Below, in pieces: positions 41,234-49,894 of a DNA stretch of 64,000 nt; position 1 is the first letter of the stretch, and every line of letters begins with the position of its first letter. Source of the DNA: CAZSMC01 sp964607755 (GTDB taxonomy: Bacteria > Zhuqueibacterota > Zhuqueibacteria > Residuimicrobiales > Krinioviventaceae); assembly GCA_964607755.1 (NCBI GenBank), contig CAZSMC010000005.1:1-64000 (forward strand). The letters run 5' to 3'. A program made the position numbers and the translations under genes. Below the pieces are notes generated by a model. It made no database searches. It saw only the letters and a list, made by a program, of their open reading frames with translations, and was not told the DNA's origin.

Positions 41234-43416
41234 TTTAACGTAACAAGAACTTTTATCTGGCCGCTGCCATTTGTGAGCGGTTCCATGGCTTTACCAAGAA
41301 CAGTACCGATTTCAGGATGTTCAGCTTTCATGGCAAATCCTGGTTTATCAGATGTGGTTAACAAATCGCCTGGCTGGACCGGTTGCGTAGCAATGACGTT
41401 GCATGGTACAATGCCGGTCAATACCAGAGGAAAACGCCCCTCGCCATTTTTACGTTCTCCGACTGTTAACGTTGGTGAGGTGGAGATAATCCCGGCCACA
41501 CGAGTGTCATTAGCCATAGTGCATTTTTTGATGTGATTGGGCGAATCCGGATCAATAATCACAACATCGCCTGGCTGGAGCTGTTCTTTTGACGGAACGA
41601 ATTCAGCGACATCGCCCCAGGAACCGGTTGTGCAATGTGCTGTTCCGTCGACGTAAAGTGCGTAATCGTTGTTGTTCGTGGATTTTGCATAAACGCCGTA
41701 AACCTGGCCTTCACCATAAACGCCGATGTTGGTACCGATACCTCGCACCCCATGTTGACCCCGGCCCTCAATTCCAGATGACCTGGATGTGATTGAATTA
41801 TTGATTGAGGTGATGACAGCCGTGTCATCCTGGTTCTGAGACACAGCAAAACCAGCGTCCAAATGCTCACCTTTGATGGCACCATAGTTGATATCCTGAC
41901 TGTTCACAGCGCGGTCGGCAATCATAACGCTTGTTATTGATTCGGTTTGATATTCGTTGACAAACACCCCGTCATAAGCGGAACCGTTGAGGTATGCGGT
42001 TTCCAGCTCTAACGTCAAATCGCCGGTAATGCCGCCTCCGGCAATGCCGTTGCGGGATAGTACACTGGTAATATCGCCAGCAGCAAAACTCAGGTCTTCG
42101 GGAAGGATCGTGCCGTTGGCGATCATGTCACTGTTTACACTGCCGATTTGTGCGCTGGAGATAAAACGGGAATCATAAGCTGATCCGCTCAGATAAGAGG
42201 GCGCCAGACTAATTGTAAGATCACCAGACTGGCCGCCACCGGCAAGACCGTTGCCTGCCACAACTGCGGTGACATCTCCGGCAGCAAATCCCATATCCTC
42301 CGGCATGATACTGCCGTTTTTGATGTCCGCACTGGATATTTCATTGTTGCGAATCATGTAAGAGTTGATAGCGTTGCCTTCATTCACATTCACAAACCTG
42401 TTATCATACGCAGAGCCAGTGCTGTAAGCGTTTGTCAACGCCAGGGACACAGAACCTGAAGAACCGCCGCCGTCCAATCCTTCTCCGGCGATTACCCCAT
42501 TGATAGTCCCGATGGAAAATGCCATATCTGAAGGCTGCAAAGTGCCATCTTTCACATCAGCACTTGTAATTGTTTCATCTACCAGCATACTGCTAGTAAT
42601 TGTGCGGGGCTCGCCCTTTTTTACAAAACGGCTGTCGTAGGCCTGGCCGGAAAGATAATCCGGGCTCAGACTCAGTTCAACTTCGGGTAACTTGCCGGAA
42701 GCAGACAAGCCATCTCCGGCAATGACGTTGGAAATCGTTCCAGGCATGGAAAATCCCAGGTCCTCCGGCATAATAGACCCGTTCGCGATCATTTTGCCAG
42801 TGACCGAATTTGCAGCGCCGCGTTTGATATAATGAGCCTCAAGCTGAGCTGTGGTCATATAAGATATTGCTGGATTACCGCCCAGATTGGCAGCGTCAAT
42901 CTCATTGTTTTCATAATAATTAGCCTGATCGCGGGTATAAAACTCACTGCCCGGATGACCATTCAATGCTCCGGCATCTGCAGAAAACAGGGCATAAGCG
43001 ACACTGTTAATGTGCTTTCGTGGGGTCATGGGCTCGCCGTTGACAGTGAGCTGCAAATAGCGTGACTCACCGTTAAAGAGCTGATCCGGCAAAAAAGATG
43101 AACAGCCCAGTTCTGCGGTAAAATATCCCTGATGCGGTTTCAGTGATTGTTCTTCTGTCCATAAAACCGACCCGCCGGTTGCGGCATCCCATATACTGAA
43201 TGTGATATTGACCGCACCACTCACCGGACTTCCCGATGCATTGGTTAAGAAACCTTGATAATCAATCACATGCGGCAAAGTGAGTCCGGTTGCGGCTGGT
43301 TTTTGTTGGTTAGGTTGAGATTCCTTTTCAGGTGAGGAATCTGTCTCCTGAGCGGAAATCGGGTTCAATAAAAAATAAAAAATACAGAAATAAAAGAAAA
43401 TAAATCTGACAAGCAT
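41230..43416 (-). CDS. Exported repeat-containing surface protein
   Basis: A 728-residue protein with signal peptide (cleavage after NPISAQ). Residues about 45-145 are a beta domain of a type common in FCB surface proteins (VIDYQGFLTNASGSP; HQGYFTAELG; NSVAYALFSAD). Residues about 205-500 hold four repeats of 67-77 residues plus a partial fifth. Each has SGSAYDSRF, an MI/ML...I...D element and a VxAGxGLxGGG turn. The C-terminal 130 residues (GDVAEFVPSKEQLQPGDVVI) form a beta-rich closing module typical of tail-like surface proteins. GGAGG precedes the ATG. The function is probably adhesive or structural. Confidence 0.75.
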   Translation of the reverse strand: MLVRFIFFYFCIFYFLLNPISAQETDSSPEKESQPNQQKPAATGLTLPHVIDYQGFLTNASGSPVSGAVNITFSIWDAATGGSVLWTEEQSLKPHQGYFTAELGCSSFLPDQLFNGESRYLQLTVNGEPMTPRKHINSVAYALFSADAGALNGHPGSEFYTRDQANYYENNEIDAANLGGNPAISYMTTAQLEAHYIKRGAANSVTGKMIANGSIMPEDLGFSMPGTISNVIAGDGLSASGKLPEVELSLSPDYLSGQAYDSRFVKKGEPRTITSSMLVDETITSADVKDGTLQPSDMAFSIGTINGVIAGEGLDGGGSSGSVSLALTNAYSTGSAYDNRFVNVNEGNAINSYMIRNNEISSADIKNGSIMPEDMGFAAGDVTAVVAGNGLAGGGQSGDLTISLAPSYLSGSAYDSRFISSAQIGSVNSDMIANGTILPEDLSFAAGDITSVLSRNGIAGGGITGDLTLELETAYLNGSAYDGVFVNEYQTESITSVMIADRAVNSQDINYGAIKGEHLDAGFAVSQNQDDTAVITSINNSITSRSSGIEGRGQHGVRGIGTNIGVYGEGQVYGVYAKSTNNNDYALYVDGTAHCTTGSWGDVAEFVPSKEQLQPGDVVIIDPDSPNHIKKCTMANDTRVAGIISTSPTLTVGERKNGEGRFPLVLTGIVPCNVIATQPVQPGDLLTTSDKPGFAMKAEHPEIGTVLGKAMEPLTNGSGQIKVLVTLK

Positions 43417-43517
43417 TGTTGCCTCCTCAATCCCGTCTATAAAGACAGTTGATGCGAATTGTGCTGTTTAATATTAACATACCTGCGAAGAAAGAGGAGT
43501 GCAGAACGCCAGATCGC

Positions 43518-44699
43518 TCAGCATATCAGTAAGAGTTCTTCCTGCGGTGTGGATAAAAATTCACAGCCGTTTTCGGTAACCACCACGATCTCTTCAATAG
43601 TCGCGACACCATACCCTTCAACTGTGAGACGAGGTTCCAGAGTATAGACCTGACCAGTCTCGACTTTGGAATATGGCAGGTTTTTATACCGCTCCCATTT
43701 GGGACACAAGAGCGCAGAACCGTCATGTGCCTGACGACCAACCTGATGACCAAGGGCGTGGGGATACTCGTCGTATCCGGCATTGGCAATATATTGACGG
43801 GCAGCGTCGTCCACCTGCCATCCGAGCATGCCGGGTTTTAATACCTCTGCGGCTTTTTTAATAGCATCGCGAATGGTTTCAAATCCATGTATAACAGGCT
43901 CGGGTGCCGCTTTTTCATCGGGCTTGAGGAAATACCAGGTGCGCTGCAAGTCGGATACATATTCATTTTTTCGAACGCCGAAATCGATATTCATAATATG
44001 ACCGGGTTCGATTTTTCGGCCGGTCGGACCGGCATGAGCGCCGGCCGTATCCGGCCCGGTAAATACAGCCGGACAATGCGTTTCATCCCAGGCAAAACCC
44101 AGTCCGCGTTTGAGCACCTGTTCGCGTATAAACTGAGCCACCTCGTGCTCGGTCAAACCGGTGTGAACAAACTCGGTGACTTTATCATAAATATCCAGCG
44201 TTTCATCAATCGCCGATTTGATGCGTTCGATTTCGCCAGGAGATTTCCGGCCGCGTAACGCCGCGACGAGCTCTTCACTTGACTGCACTCGTTTATCAAA
44301 ACCTGCGTCTTTTAAATATTCCATCAAGGTAAGATACAAACCATGGGTCAAGCCGTCAGCCATGACATCATTTTGAGAAAAATTAATGGCAATAGTGGAG
44401 GGATTTTTTTCTTGTAAAATTCGTAACAGATCTTTTTTGATAGAATCAACATATCCTATGACGTCATAATTAGCGTGATCTTTAATATTTTGCTCATCCA
44501 GACTGCCGACAAGTGCGATTTTGTCACCGGAAGTAGTGATGATAAACGCGGACGTCCAGGTACAATTTGTCCCTAAAATAATATCCAGCATTGGGTCTGG
44601 TGTTGAGGACGTTTCCCGCACAAATGTCAACCACATATCAATATTTTTTTCTTTTAAAATATCAACAGCCTGGGCAATTTTTTCATCAATCATTTTCAT
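43518..44699 (-). CDS. M24 family peptidase (Xaa-Pro aminopeptidase type)
   Basis: A 393-residue cytosolic metallopeptidase. The N-terminal creatinase-like domain (about 1-150) is followed by the pita-bread catalytic domain. That domain carries the metal ligands of MNIDFGVRKNEYVSDLQRTW (Asp pair), the His of HALGHQVGRQAHDG, and the Glu residues of YTLEPRLTVEGYG and ATIEEIVVV. It would remove the first residue from peptides with proline at position 2, or act on similar substrates. It is about 100 nt upstream of the repeat-protein gene, and 30 nt after the sulfatase gene on the same strand. Confidence 0.87.
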   Translation of the reverse strand: MKMIDEKIAQAVDILKEKNIDMWLTFVRETSSTPDPMLDIILGTNCTWTSAFIITTSGDKIALVGSLDEQNIKDHANYDVIGYVDSIKKDLLRILQEKNPSTIAINFSQNDVMADGLTHGLYLTLMEYLKDAGFDKRVQSSEELVAALRGRKSPGEIERIKSAIDETLDIYDKVTEFVHTGLTEHEVAQFIREQVLKRGLGFAWDETHCPAVFTGPDTAGAHAGPTGRKIEPGHIMNIDFGVRKNEYVSDLQRTWYFLKPDEKAAPEPVIHGFETIRDAIKKAAEVLKPGMLGWQVDDAARQYIANAGYDEYPHALGHQVGRQAHDGSALLCPKWERYKNLPYSKVETGQVYTLEPRLTVEGYGVATIEEIVVVTENGCEFLSTPQEELLLIC

Positions 44700-44729
44700 A
44701 TCTCACTTTTCACATTGAATTGTTTTTCA

Positions 44730-46193
44730 CTAATGTCGCGACGCGCTAAAGCCCTGTTTTTTATACTTTTCTAACAATTTGTAGAGCCGAAATACGATAT
44801 CTTTTCTTTCCTGGTAAAGATTTTTCGTTTCCGAAGGATCCTCTTTAATATTGTAAAGTTCATTTTTGTTTTTGTCTTTAACTTTCTTGCCTTGCAGTGC
44901 CGGGGCATATTTGGCATGTACCCTACCCAGACCACCACCGAGGATGAGTTTCCATTCCCCCTGGATGATCGTCCGGTTTTCAATGACAGTCGCTTCGCGC
45001 AATGGTTTTTCATAATCCTCACCCAGCAAAACAGGCAATATATTATAACTGTCCTCGCCAGCGTCGACAGGCTGCTTGTCACCAACGATGGCGGCAAAAG
45101 TTGCCAGCATATCTGTAAAAGAGATGATCTCATCAGTCACAGACCCGGGAGCAATTTTTCCCGGCCATCGAACAATAAAAGGCATCCGGTGCCCGCCCTC
45201 CCATTTGTCTGACTTTATACCTTTGAAATAAGATGTTGAATGGTGATCATACGTGTTGACGTCCCGTTGAAACCATACCGGGCCATTATCGCTGGAGAAA
45301 AACACAATGGTATTCTCTGTGCAACCGGTTTCATCGAGCAGAGCCATTATTTTGCCGATAGCTGTGTCGATTTGAACCACAAAATCACCATAAGGTCCGG
45401 CATCGCTTTTATCCTTAAAAGATTCTGTGGGAAGCCAGGGCGTATGCGGCGCCGTGAGCGGGAAATACAAGAAAAATGGTTGTTCCTGGGAATATTCTCT
45501 TAAAAAAGACAAAGCCTTCTCAACCAAGGTAGGCATCACCTCTTCGTGTTCAAATCCTGACGAAATTTTCCCGGCGCGCCAGAACTCGCCTTGAATAGCA
45601 GTAAATTTATCACTACGACTGGCTGGGATTTTTTCTGTCAGGGGTTGAACACACTGGTCATTTTCAATATAATAATAAGGCGGGATATCCAGAGACGCAT
45701 GCAGACCGAAAAAATAGTCAAATCCGCGATCAACAGGACCGCCGACAATGCGTCGATTGCAATTAAAATTATGAATATTTCTGAAACCGAGATGCCATTT
45801 GCCAATGCAGGCCGTGTTATAGCCATTGTCTTGTAAAAGCGATCCCAGAGTTACTCTATTCCTGTTAATCAGGCTGGATACGTAATGTTTTTGAATTTCT
45901 GTGCGAAACGGATACCGTCCGGTTAAGAGTCCATACCGGGCAGGCACGCACAGTGTTCCACACGAGTGGGCATTCGTAAAACGCATGCTTTGTTCAGCCA
46001 GATGGTCGATGTGAGGTGTGGGAATTTTAGAATCAGGATTATAGCAACCTGCATCGCCATACCCCATATCATCAGCTAAAATGAAAATAATATTCGGCAC
46101 ATCTTTTTCGGCTTTTGCGTTTGCGTTTCTAATGACAATGGGTAAACTGGCAGAAAATAGTCCTGATAGTTTTAAAAATTTACGCCTGTTCAT
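44730..46193 (-). CDS. Sulfatase (arylsulfatase family), Tat-type signal
   Basis: A 487-residue type I sulfatase. The N-terminus MNRRKFLKLSGLFSASLPIV has a twin-arginine-like motif. The metal-binding segment FILADDMGYGDAGCYN is followed by the signature CVPARYGLLTGRYPF with Cys82 as the formylglycine precursor; the x-P-x-R of the motif is complete. Then come a FFSSDNGPV region and a late TNLY segment. It is distinct from the sulfatase at 37340-38752 by sequence and by the tail, so the two are probably specialised for different sulfate positions. Substrate unknown. No strong ribosome site is seen. Confidence 0.9.
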   Translation of the reverse strand: MNRRKFLKLSGLFSASLPIVIRNANAKAEKDVPNIIFILADDMGYGDAGCYNPDSKIPTPHIDHLAEQSMRFTNAHSCGTLCVPARYGLLTGRYPFRTEIQKHYVSSLINRNRVTLGSLLQDNGYNTACIGKWHLGFRNIHNFNCNRRIVGGPVDRGFDYFFGLHASLDIPPYYYIENDQCVQPLTEKIPASRSDKFTAIQGEFWRAGKISSGFEHEEVMPTLVEKALSFLREYSQEQPFFLYFPLTAPHTPWLPTESFKDKSDAGPYGDFVVQIDTAIGKIMALLDETGCTENTIVFFSSDNGPVWFQRDVNTYDHHSTSYFKGIKSDKWEGGHRMPFIVRWPGKIAPGSVTDEIISFTDMLATFAAIVGDKQPVDAGEDSYNILPVLLGEDYEKPLREATVIENRTIIQGEWKLILGGGLGRVHAKYAPALQGKKVKDKNKNELYNIKEDPSETKNLYQERKDIVFRLYKLLEKYKKQGFSASRH

Positions 46194-46411
46194 AAAAAGT
46201 TAGAGTTTTCATGATTTGCACATGTGATCTTTTAATCGTTGAATGCAGTTTTCTGGGCAGACAGAAAAACCCATCCTGATATCAAATGGAATCAAACCGA
46301 ATCAACTTGTTAGAAAGTAAATGAATTTACCGCAAAAATGCAATGGAATTTCTGAAAATTTTAGATGTGAGGAAAAATTGAGATTAGAAAAAAGCTGATT
46401 TATAAAAATAA

Positions 46412-46485
46412 GGGATGGCAAGTTGGGGGGACCCTTGCCATCCCCGGTGGTTGTTTGCAGGAGGGAGGCTACATGTACAACCACC
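46412..46485. other. Two adjacent strong hairpins: candidate small RNA or leader
   Basis: GGGATGGCAAG/CTTGCCATCCC (46412-46444) and GGTGGTTGT/ACAACCACC (46446-46485) are perfect stems of 11 and 9 bp with a one-base gap. On the plus strand the loops hold G-rich GGA motifs (GGGGGGA and GGAGGGAGG). The second loop ends GGAGGGAGGCTACATG, a strong ribosome site before a 12-codon frame (MYNHLDSQILER). On the minus strand the first hairpin is followed by TTATTTTTATAAAT, terminator-like. No known RNA family recognised. The rest of the 46194-46546 gap shows nothing else. Confidence 0.5.
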
Positions 46486-46506
46486 TTGACAGTCAAATTC
46501 TCGAAA

Positions 46507-46559
46507 GGTGAAAAATAAATCAACTTTTCTGATTCTGAAAAAGTGATTAATTTTTCACC
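46507..46559 (-). terminator. Inverted repeat overlapping the end of the PHP gene
   Basis: Outer arms GGTGAAAAAT/ATTTTTCACC with an inner imperfect ACTTTTC/GAAAAAGT stem. It spans the stop codon of the PHP gene. No clean T run follows, so termination is only possible. Confidence 0.45.
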
Positions 46560-47377
46560 ATTTTTGTCTTTATTGTTTTTAGTAACGAAAAAGGTACGGA
46601 TTGAGTTCCCAAAATTATTTGGCCTTCACGGCCGCCGTGGCAATCGCTTCCCCCGGATTCGAGTAAATCGTATTTTTGTGCAATTGCTCGATAATAATTA
46701 ATATCTTTTGGTTTGTGTTTCGGATGTATGATTTCAATACCATCCAATCCAGCGTCGATCAGTCGTTTCACGTCCGATTCATCAATAAAAGCCGTTTTTG
46801 GATGTGCCAAAAATACCAGACCGCCAGCATCCTTTATGATTTCCATAGCATCCATCGGACCGATGACATTTTTCGGCACATACGCTGGGCGGCCTTCGCC
46901 AAGGTATTTCTCAAACGCTTCAAAAGCAGAAAAAACATAATTCTCTTCCACCAGAGCTTCGGCAATATGCGGCCGGCCGAGAGGCGCGCCCTGTGCTTTA
47001 ACCAAAATCGGTTCCAGAGACAAATGGAATCCAATACCCTTCAAAAGTTGAATAATTCTTTTGGCGCGCTCTTCCCGCGCCTGCCAAAGCGTTTCAGTAT
47101 AAGAGCGAATCGCAGAGTGAGAATAATCAATAAAATATCCAAGAAAATGCAATTCCCGTTGCTTCAGGCTCACACTGATTTCAATGCCAGGGATCACATC
47201 AATATTGAAAGGAATGCTCTGCTCTAACGCCGGTTTGACACCTTCAACCGTATCGTGGTCGGTTATCGAGATAGCGCACAAATTTCGTTTTGCCGCATAT
47301 TGTAAAATTTCAAACGGGCTCAAGAGCCCGTCTGAATATCTCGAATGAATATGAAGATCTATATGTCTTTCAGTCAT
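46547..47377 (-). CDS. PHP-domain phosphoesterase (YciV/RNase AM-like)
   Basis: A 276-residue PHP-fold protein. The metal-binding signatures are the N-terminal IDLHIHSRYSDG (HxH and the following D), ITDHDTVEG, GIEISV and the late SGGSDCHG. The length and order match the YciV/TrpH group (5'-3' exoribonuclease RNase AM of Escherichia coli and nucleotide phosphatases). It would be a cytosolic metal-dependent phosphatase or nuclease. It lies 21 nt downstream of tatC on the same strand. Its stop codon sits inside an inverted repeat. Confidence 0.9.
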   Translation of the reverse strand: MTERHIDLHIHSRYSDGLLSPFEILQYAAKRNLCAISITDHDTVEGVKPALEQSIPFNIDVIPGIEISVSLKQRELHFLGYFIDYSHSAIRSYTETLWQAREERAKRIIQLLKGIGFHLSLEPILVKAQGAPLGRPHIAEALVEENYVFSAFEAFEKYLGEGRPAYVPKNVIGPMDAMEIIKDAGGLVFLAHPKTAFIDESDVKRLIDAGLDGIEIIHPKHKPKDINYYRAIAQKYDLLESGGSDCHGGREGQIILGTQSVPFSLLKTIKTKMVKN

Positions 47378-47398
47378 TGTATCTTAACAAACCTGGAT

Positions 47399-48484
47399 CT
47401 AATCAAGTTCCTCGTCTTCCAGCGCTTCTTTTTCCTGCTTTTTCTTTTTCACCAATCTTGAGATCACAATACTTACTTCATAAAGAATAATAAGCGGTCC
47501 GGCCAGCATGAGTTGTGTAAAGATATCCGGCGGTGTAACCATAGCTGCGATAATGAATATAGTCACAATCCCATAAGCACGTTTACGTTTTAAAAAGCCA
47601 GGGTCTAGTATGCCAATACTCGTTAAAAAATAAGATAGCACCGGAAGTTCAAAAACAATTCCAAAGACAAGAACAATGGTCACCACAAATCCGAGGTATT
47701 TGCTAATAGTAATATTGGCTTCCAGGAATTCTGTTTGAAAACCAAGCAGAAATTTCAAGCCAAGGCCAATAATCACCTTGTAAGCGAAAAAAGCGCCCAG
47801 GAAAAAACACAACACAGTAAAGAAAACAATTGGCGGGACCAGTTTTCGTTCTTTTTCCATGAGGCCTGGTACGATAAATTTCCATACCTCATAAGCGACA
47901 TAAGGTAACGCGATGAGCAATCCGCCGAACATGGAGACTTTGATATACGTCATAAAGCCTTCGGTTGGAGATAAAAAGATAAGCTTTAGATCTTTGGGCC
48001 CGGCGTTGCGCAAAAAAGTCACAATGTGCTCAGAAAAGAAAAAGCAAATAATTGCAGCAAGGACAATCGCGCCGATACTGCGCATCAGCGTCCACCGGAG
48101 CTCCTCAAGGTGCTCCAGGAACGGCATCTTTTTCTCATTAGTTTGCTTTTTTTTCTTTTTTCCTTTTACAGGTTCTTCCTCTTCTTCAGTCTCGGGCGGT
48201 TCTTTAGCTTTTTCCTCACCAGTACCGGATGATTCGTCCTCAGACTCATAATCAGAATCAGTATATCCTTCTTCATAGGGATTGTCCGCATACTCGTCCT
48301 GTTTTTCCGGCTCTGAAGAATCACCGGATTGTTCGGGCTCTTTTTTTTCTTCCGAGGACCCTGAAGGCTGTTGTTTATCCTGAGCCTGATCGTCATTCAC
48401 AGAGTCATCTTTTTCAGGCTGTTCTTGCCGTTTTTCATTTTCGTCTTGACTGTTGTCTTTATTTTCGAAATCTTTATCAGACAT
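47399..48484 (-). CDS. tatC: Twin-arginine translocase subunit TatC with a long acidic N-terminal extension
   Basis: Multi-spanning core subunit that recognises twin-arginine signals. Residues 120-350 hold the TatC core, starting MPFLEHLEELRWTLMRSIGA, with about six membrane helices and the FELPVLSYFLTS segment. Residues 1-119 are a highly charged, probably disordered region of Glu, Asp, Lys, Ser and Gln (e.g. EETEEEEEP-like and KGKKKKK stretches), absent from typical TatC of about 250 residues. A start at Met120 (48127) cannot be excluded, as it has only a weak ribosome site, as does the longer start. It follows the Rnf genes and a terminator. Several exported enzymes in this window have twin-arginine signals. 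Confidence 0.9.
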   Translation of the reverse strand: MSDKDFENKDNSQDENEKRQEQPEKDDSVNDDQAQDKQQPSGSSEEKKEPEQSGDSSEPEKQDEYADNPYEEGYTDSDYESEDESSGTGEEKAKEPPETEEEEEPVKGKKKKKQTNEKKMPFLEHLEELRWTLMRSIGAIVLAAIICFFFSEHIVTFLRNAGPKDLKLIFLSPTEGFMTYIKVSMFGGLLIALPYVAYEVWKFIVPGLMEKERKLVPPIVFFTVLCFFLGAFFAYKVIIGLGLKFLLGFQTEFLEANITISKYLGFVVTIVLVFGIVFELPVLSYFLTSIGILDPGFLKRKRAYGIVTIFIIAAMVTPPDIFTQLMLAGPLIILYEVSIVISRLVKKKKQEKEALEDEELD

Positions 48485-48529
48485 TGCAGAAATCTATTCC
48501 TTTCTCATAATAGTCATTCATTAAATAAA

Positions 48530-48558
48530 AGCCCCCTGCTTTACCAAAACAAGGGGCT
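48530..48558 (-). terminator. Terminator after rnfA
   Basis: Stem AGCCCC/GGGGCT with extra TG/CA pairs around a one-base mismatch, then on the minus strand TTTTATTTAATG. It lies 39 nt after rnfA and separates the Rnf genes from tatC. Confidence 0.75.
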
Positions 48559-48596
48559 AAAATATCAAAACTATAATTTAAAATCAAGATATAAAA

Positions 48597-49232
48597 TTAC
48601 ATTCCGAATTTTAAACCTGAGAATCCCAGAAAAGCCATTGACATCAATCCTGCCATAATAAAAGCAAGCGGAATACCTTCAAGTGCTTTTGGTACTTTTG
48701 CCATTTCCAGTTTTTCACGCATACCGGCCATCAAGACGAGAGCGAGAGTGAAACCGAGACCGGCCGAGAATCCGTGAACCACGCTTTCAATAAAAACATA
48801 GTTTTCATCAATATTCAACAAGGCAACGCCTAAAATGGCACAATTTGTCGTAATCAGCGGCAGATAAATACCAAGTGACTTGTAAAGCGCCGGACTCGTT
48901 TTTTGAATGACCATTTCGACAAATTGCACCAGCGAGGCAATAACCAGGATAAAAGCAATGGTTTTAAGGAACGTCAGATCGGGCGGAGTTTGAAGATTGA
49001 AAAGATGATAAAACACATTCGATTCAACTGGTGAAAGAAGGTAATTATGGATCAGCCAGGTTACTGTTGATGCCAGTGTCATCACAAAAGTGACTGCCGC
49101 GCCCATGCCGATAGCAGAATCGAGCTGTTTGGAAACACCAATGTACGGGCACAAGCCAAGAAACCGGGCAAAAACAAAATTGTTAATAAATATCACAGAT
49201 ATCGAAATGATAAACAAGTTTTGAATATCCAT
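48597..49232 (-). CDS. rnfA: Rnf complex subunit A
   Basis: Six-helix inner-membrane subunit of the Rnf ferredoxin:NAD+ (or quinone) oxidoreductase. It has 211 residues, in the usual range. The first helix FIISISVIFINNFVFARFLG and the later FLGLCPYIGVSKQLDSAIGM match RnfA/NqrE. AGGAG is 5-6 nt from the ATG. It is the last of five rnf genes, 21 nt after rnfE, and before a terminator. RnfA and RnfE are homologous and pair in the membrane. Confidence 0.95.
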   Translation of the reverse strand: MDIQNLFIISISVIFINNFVFARFLGLCPYIGVSKQLDSAIGMGAAVTFVMTLASTVTWLIHNYLLSPVESNVFYHLFNLQTPPDLTFLKTIAFILVIASLVQFVEMVIQKTSPALYKSLGIYLPLITTNCAILGVALLNIDENYVFIESVVHGFSAGLGFTLALVLMAGMREKLEMAKVPKALEGIPLAFIMAGLMSMAFLGFSGLKFGM

Positions 49233-49253
49233 AAAAACTCCTGTTCAAAAACC

Positions 49254-49871
49254 TTACTTTTGCGTTTTGCGGTTATCAAACCAGTGAAAGAATCCCATCA
49301 CCAGGCCAATCGTCAGAAAAGCGCCGGGTGGAAGGATCATAACCAGGACGGGCTCGAACGATGCAGACATAACCGGGATGCCGAAGAAACTGCCATTGCC
49401 GAGCAATTCGCGTATGGTTCCGAGCAGAACCAGCGCGTATGTAAAACCCAGGCCCATGCCGAGTCCATCGACAATAGACAGGTTTACTTTTTGATTCCCG
49501 GCAAAGGCTTCAGCACGGCCAAGGATCATACAATTGACCACAATGAGCGGCACAAAAATACCGAGCGTTTCGTGCAACGATGGCAGAAAACCAGCCATTC
49601 CCAAATCAACGATTGTCACAAAGGTAGCGATAACTACAATATAAATAGGGATGCGGATTTTCTTCGGTACAATGTTGCGCATACTTGAAATGAGCAAATT
49701 GGAGCACACCAAAACGAATGTAGCTGCCAGGCCCATGCCGAGCCCGCCTTGAACGGAGTTGGTCACGGCTAATGTAGGACACAAGCCAAGCGCCTGCTTA
49801 AAAACCGGATTCTGTTGATGAAATCCTTTGGTAAATTCCTGTACTGATGCCATAAATGCCTCGAACCACAA
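49254..49871 (-). CDS. rnfE: Rnf complex subunit E
   Basis: Membrane subunit homologous to RnfA and to NqrD, 205 residues. Identifying parts are NPVFKQALGLCPTLAVTNSV near the N-terminus (the conserved LGLCPxLAVT) and the PLIVVNCMILGRAEAFAGNQ segment. GAGG is 6 nt upstream of the ATG. It is tightly spaced between rnfG (23 nt) and rnfA (21 nt). It forms the ion-path core with RnfA. Confidence 0.95.
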   Translation of the reverse strand: MWFEAFMASVQEFTKGFHQQNPVFKQALGLCPTLAVTNSVQGGLGMGLAATFVLVCSNLLISSMRNIVPKKIRIPIYIVVIATFVTIVDLGMAGFLPSLHETLGIFVPLIVVNCMILGRAEAFAGNQKVNLSIVDGLGMGLGFTYALVLLGTIRELLGNGSFFGIPVMSASFEPVLVMILPPGAFLTIGLVMGFFHWFDNRKTQK

Positions 49872-49894
49872 ATTTATCTTTAAAGTGATAAATG

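Noticed and set aside
42000..42800. Tandem DNA repeats suggesting assembly collapse in the surface-protein gene
   Set aside because: The similarity is at protein level with diverged codons and in-frame units, so it is a real repeat protein.
47699..47885. Extra short frames within tatC
   Set aside because: They are shadows of the TatC frame with no ribosome site.
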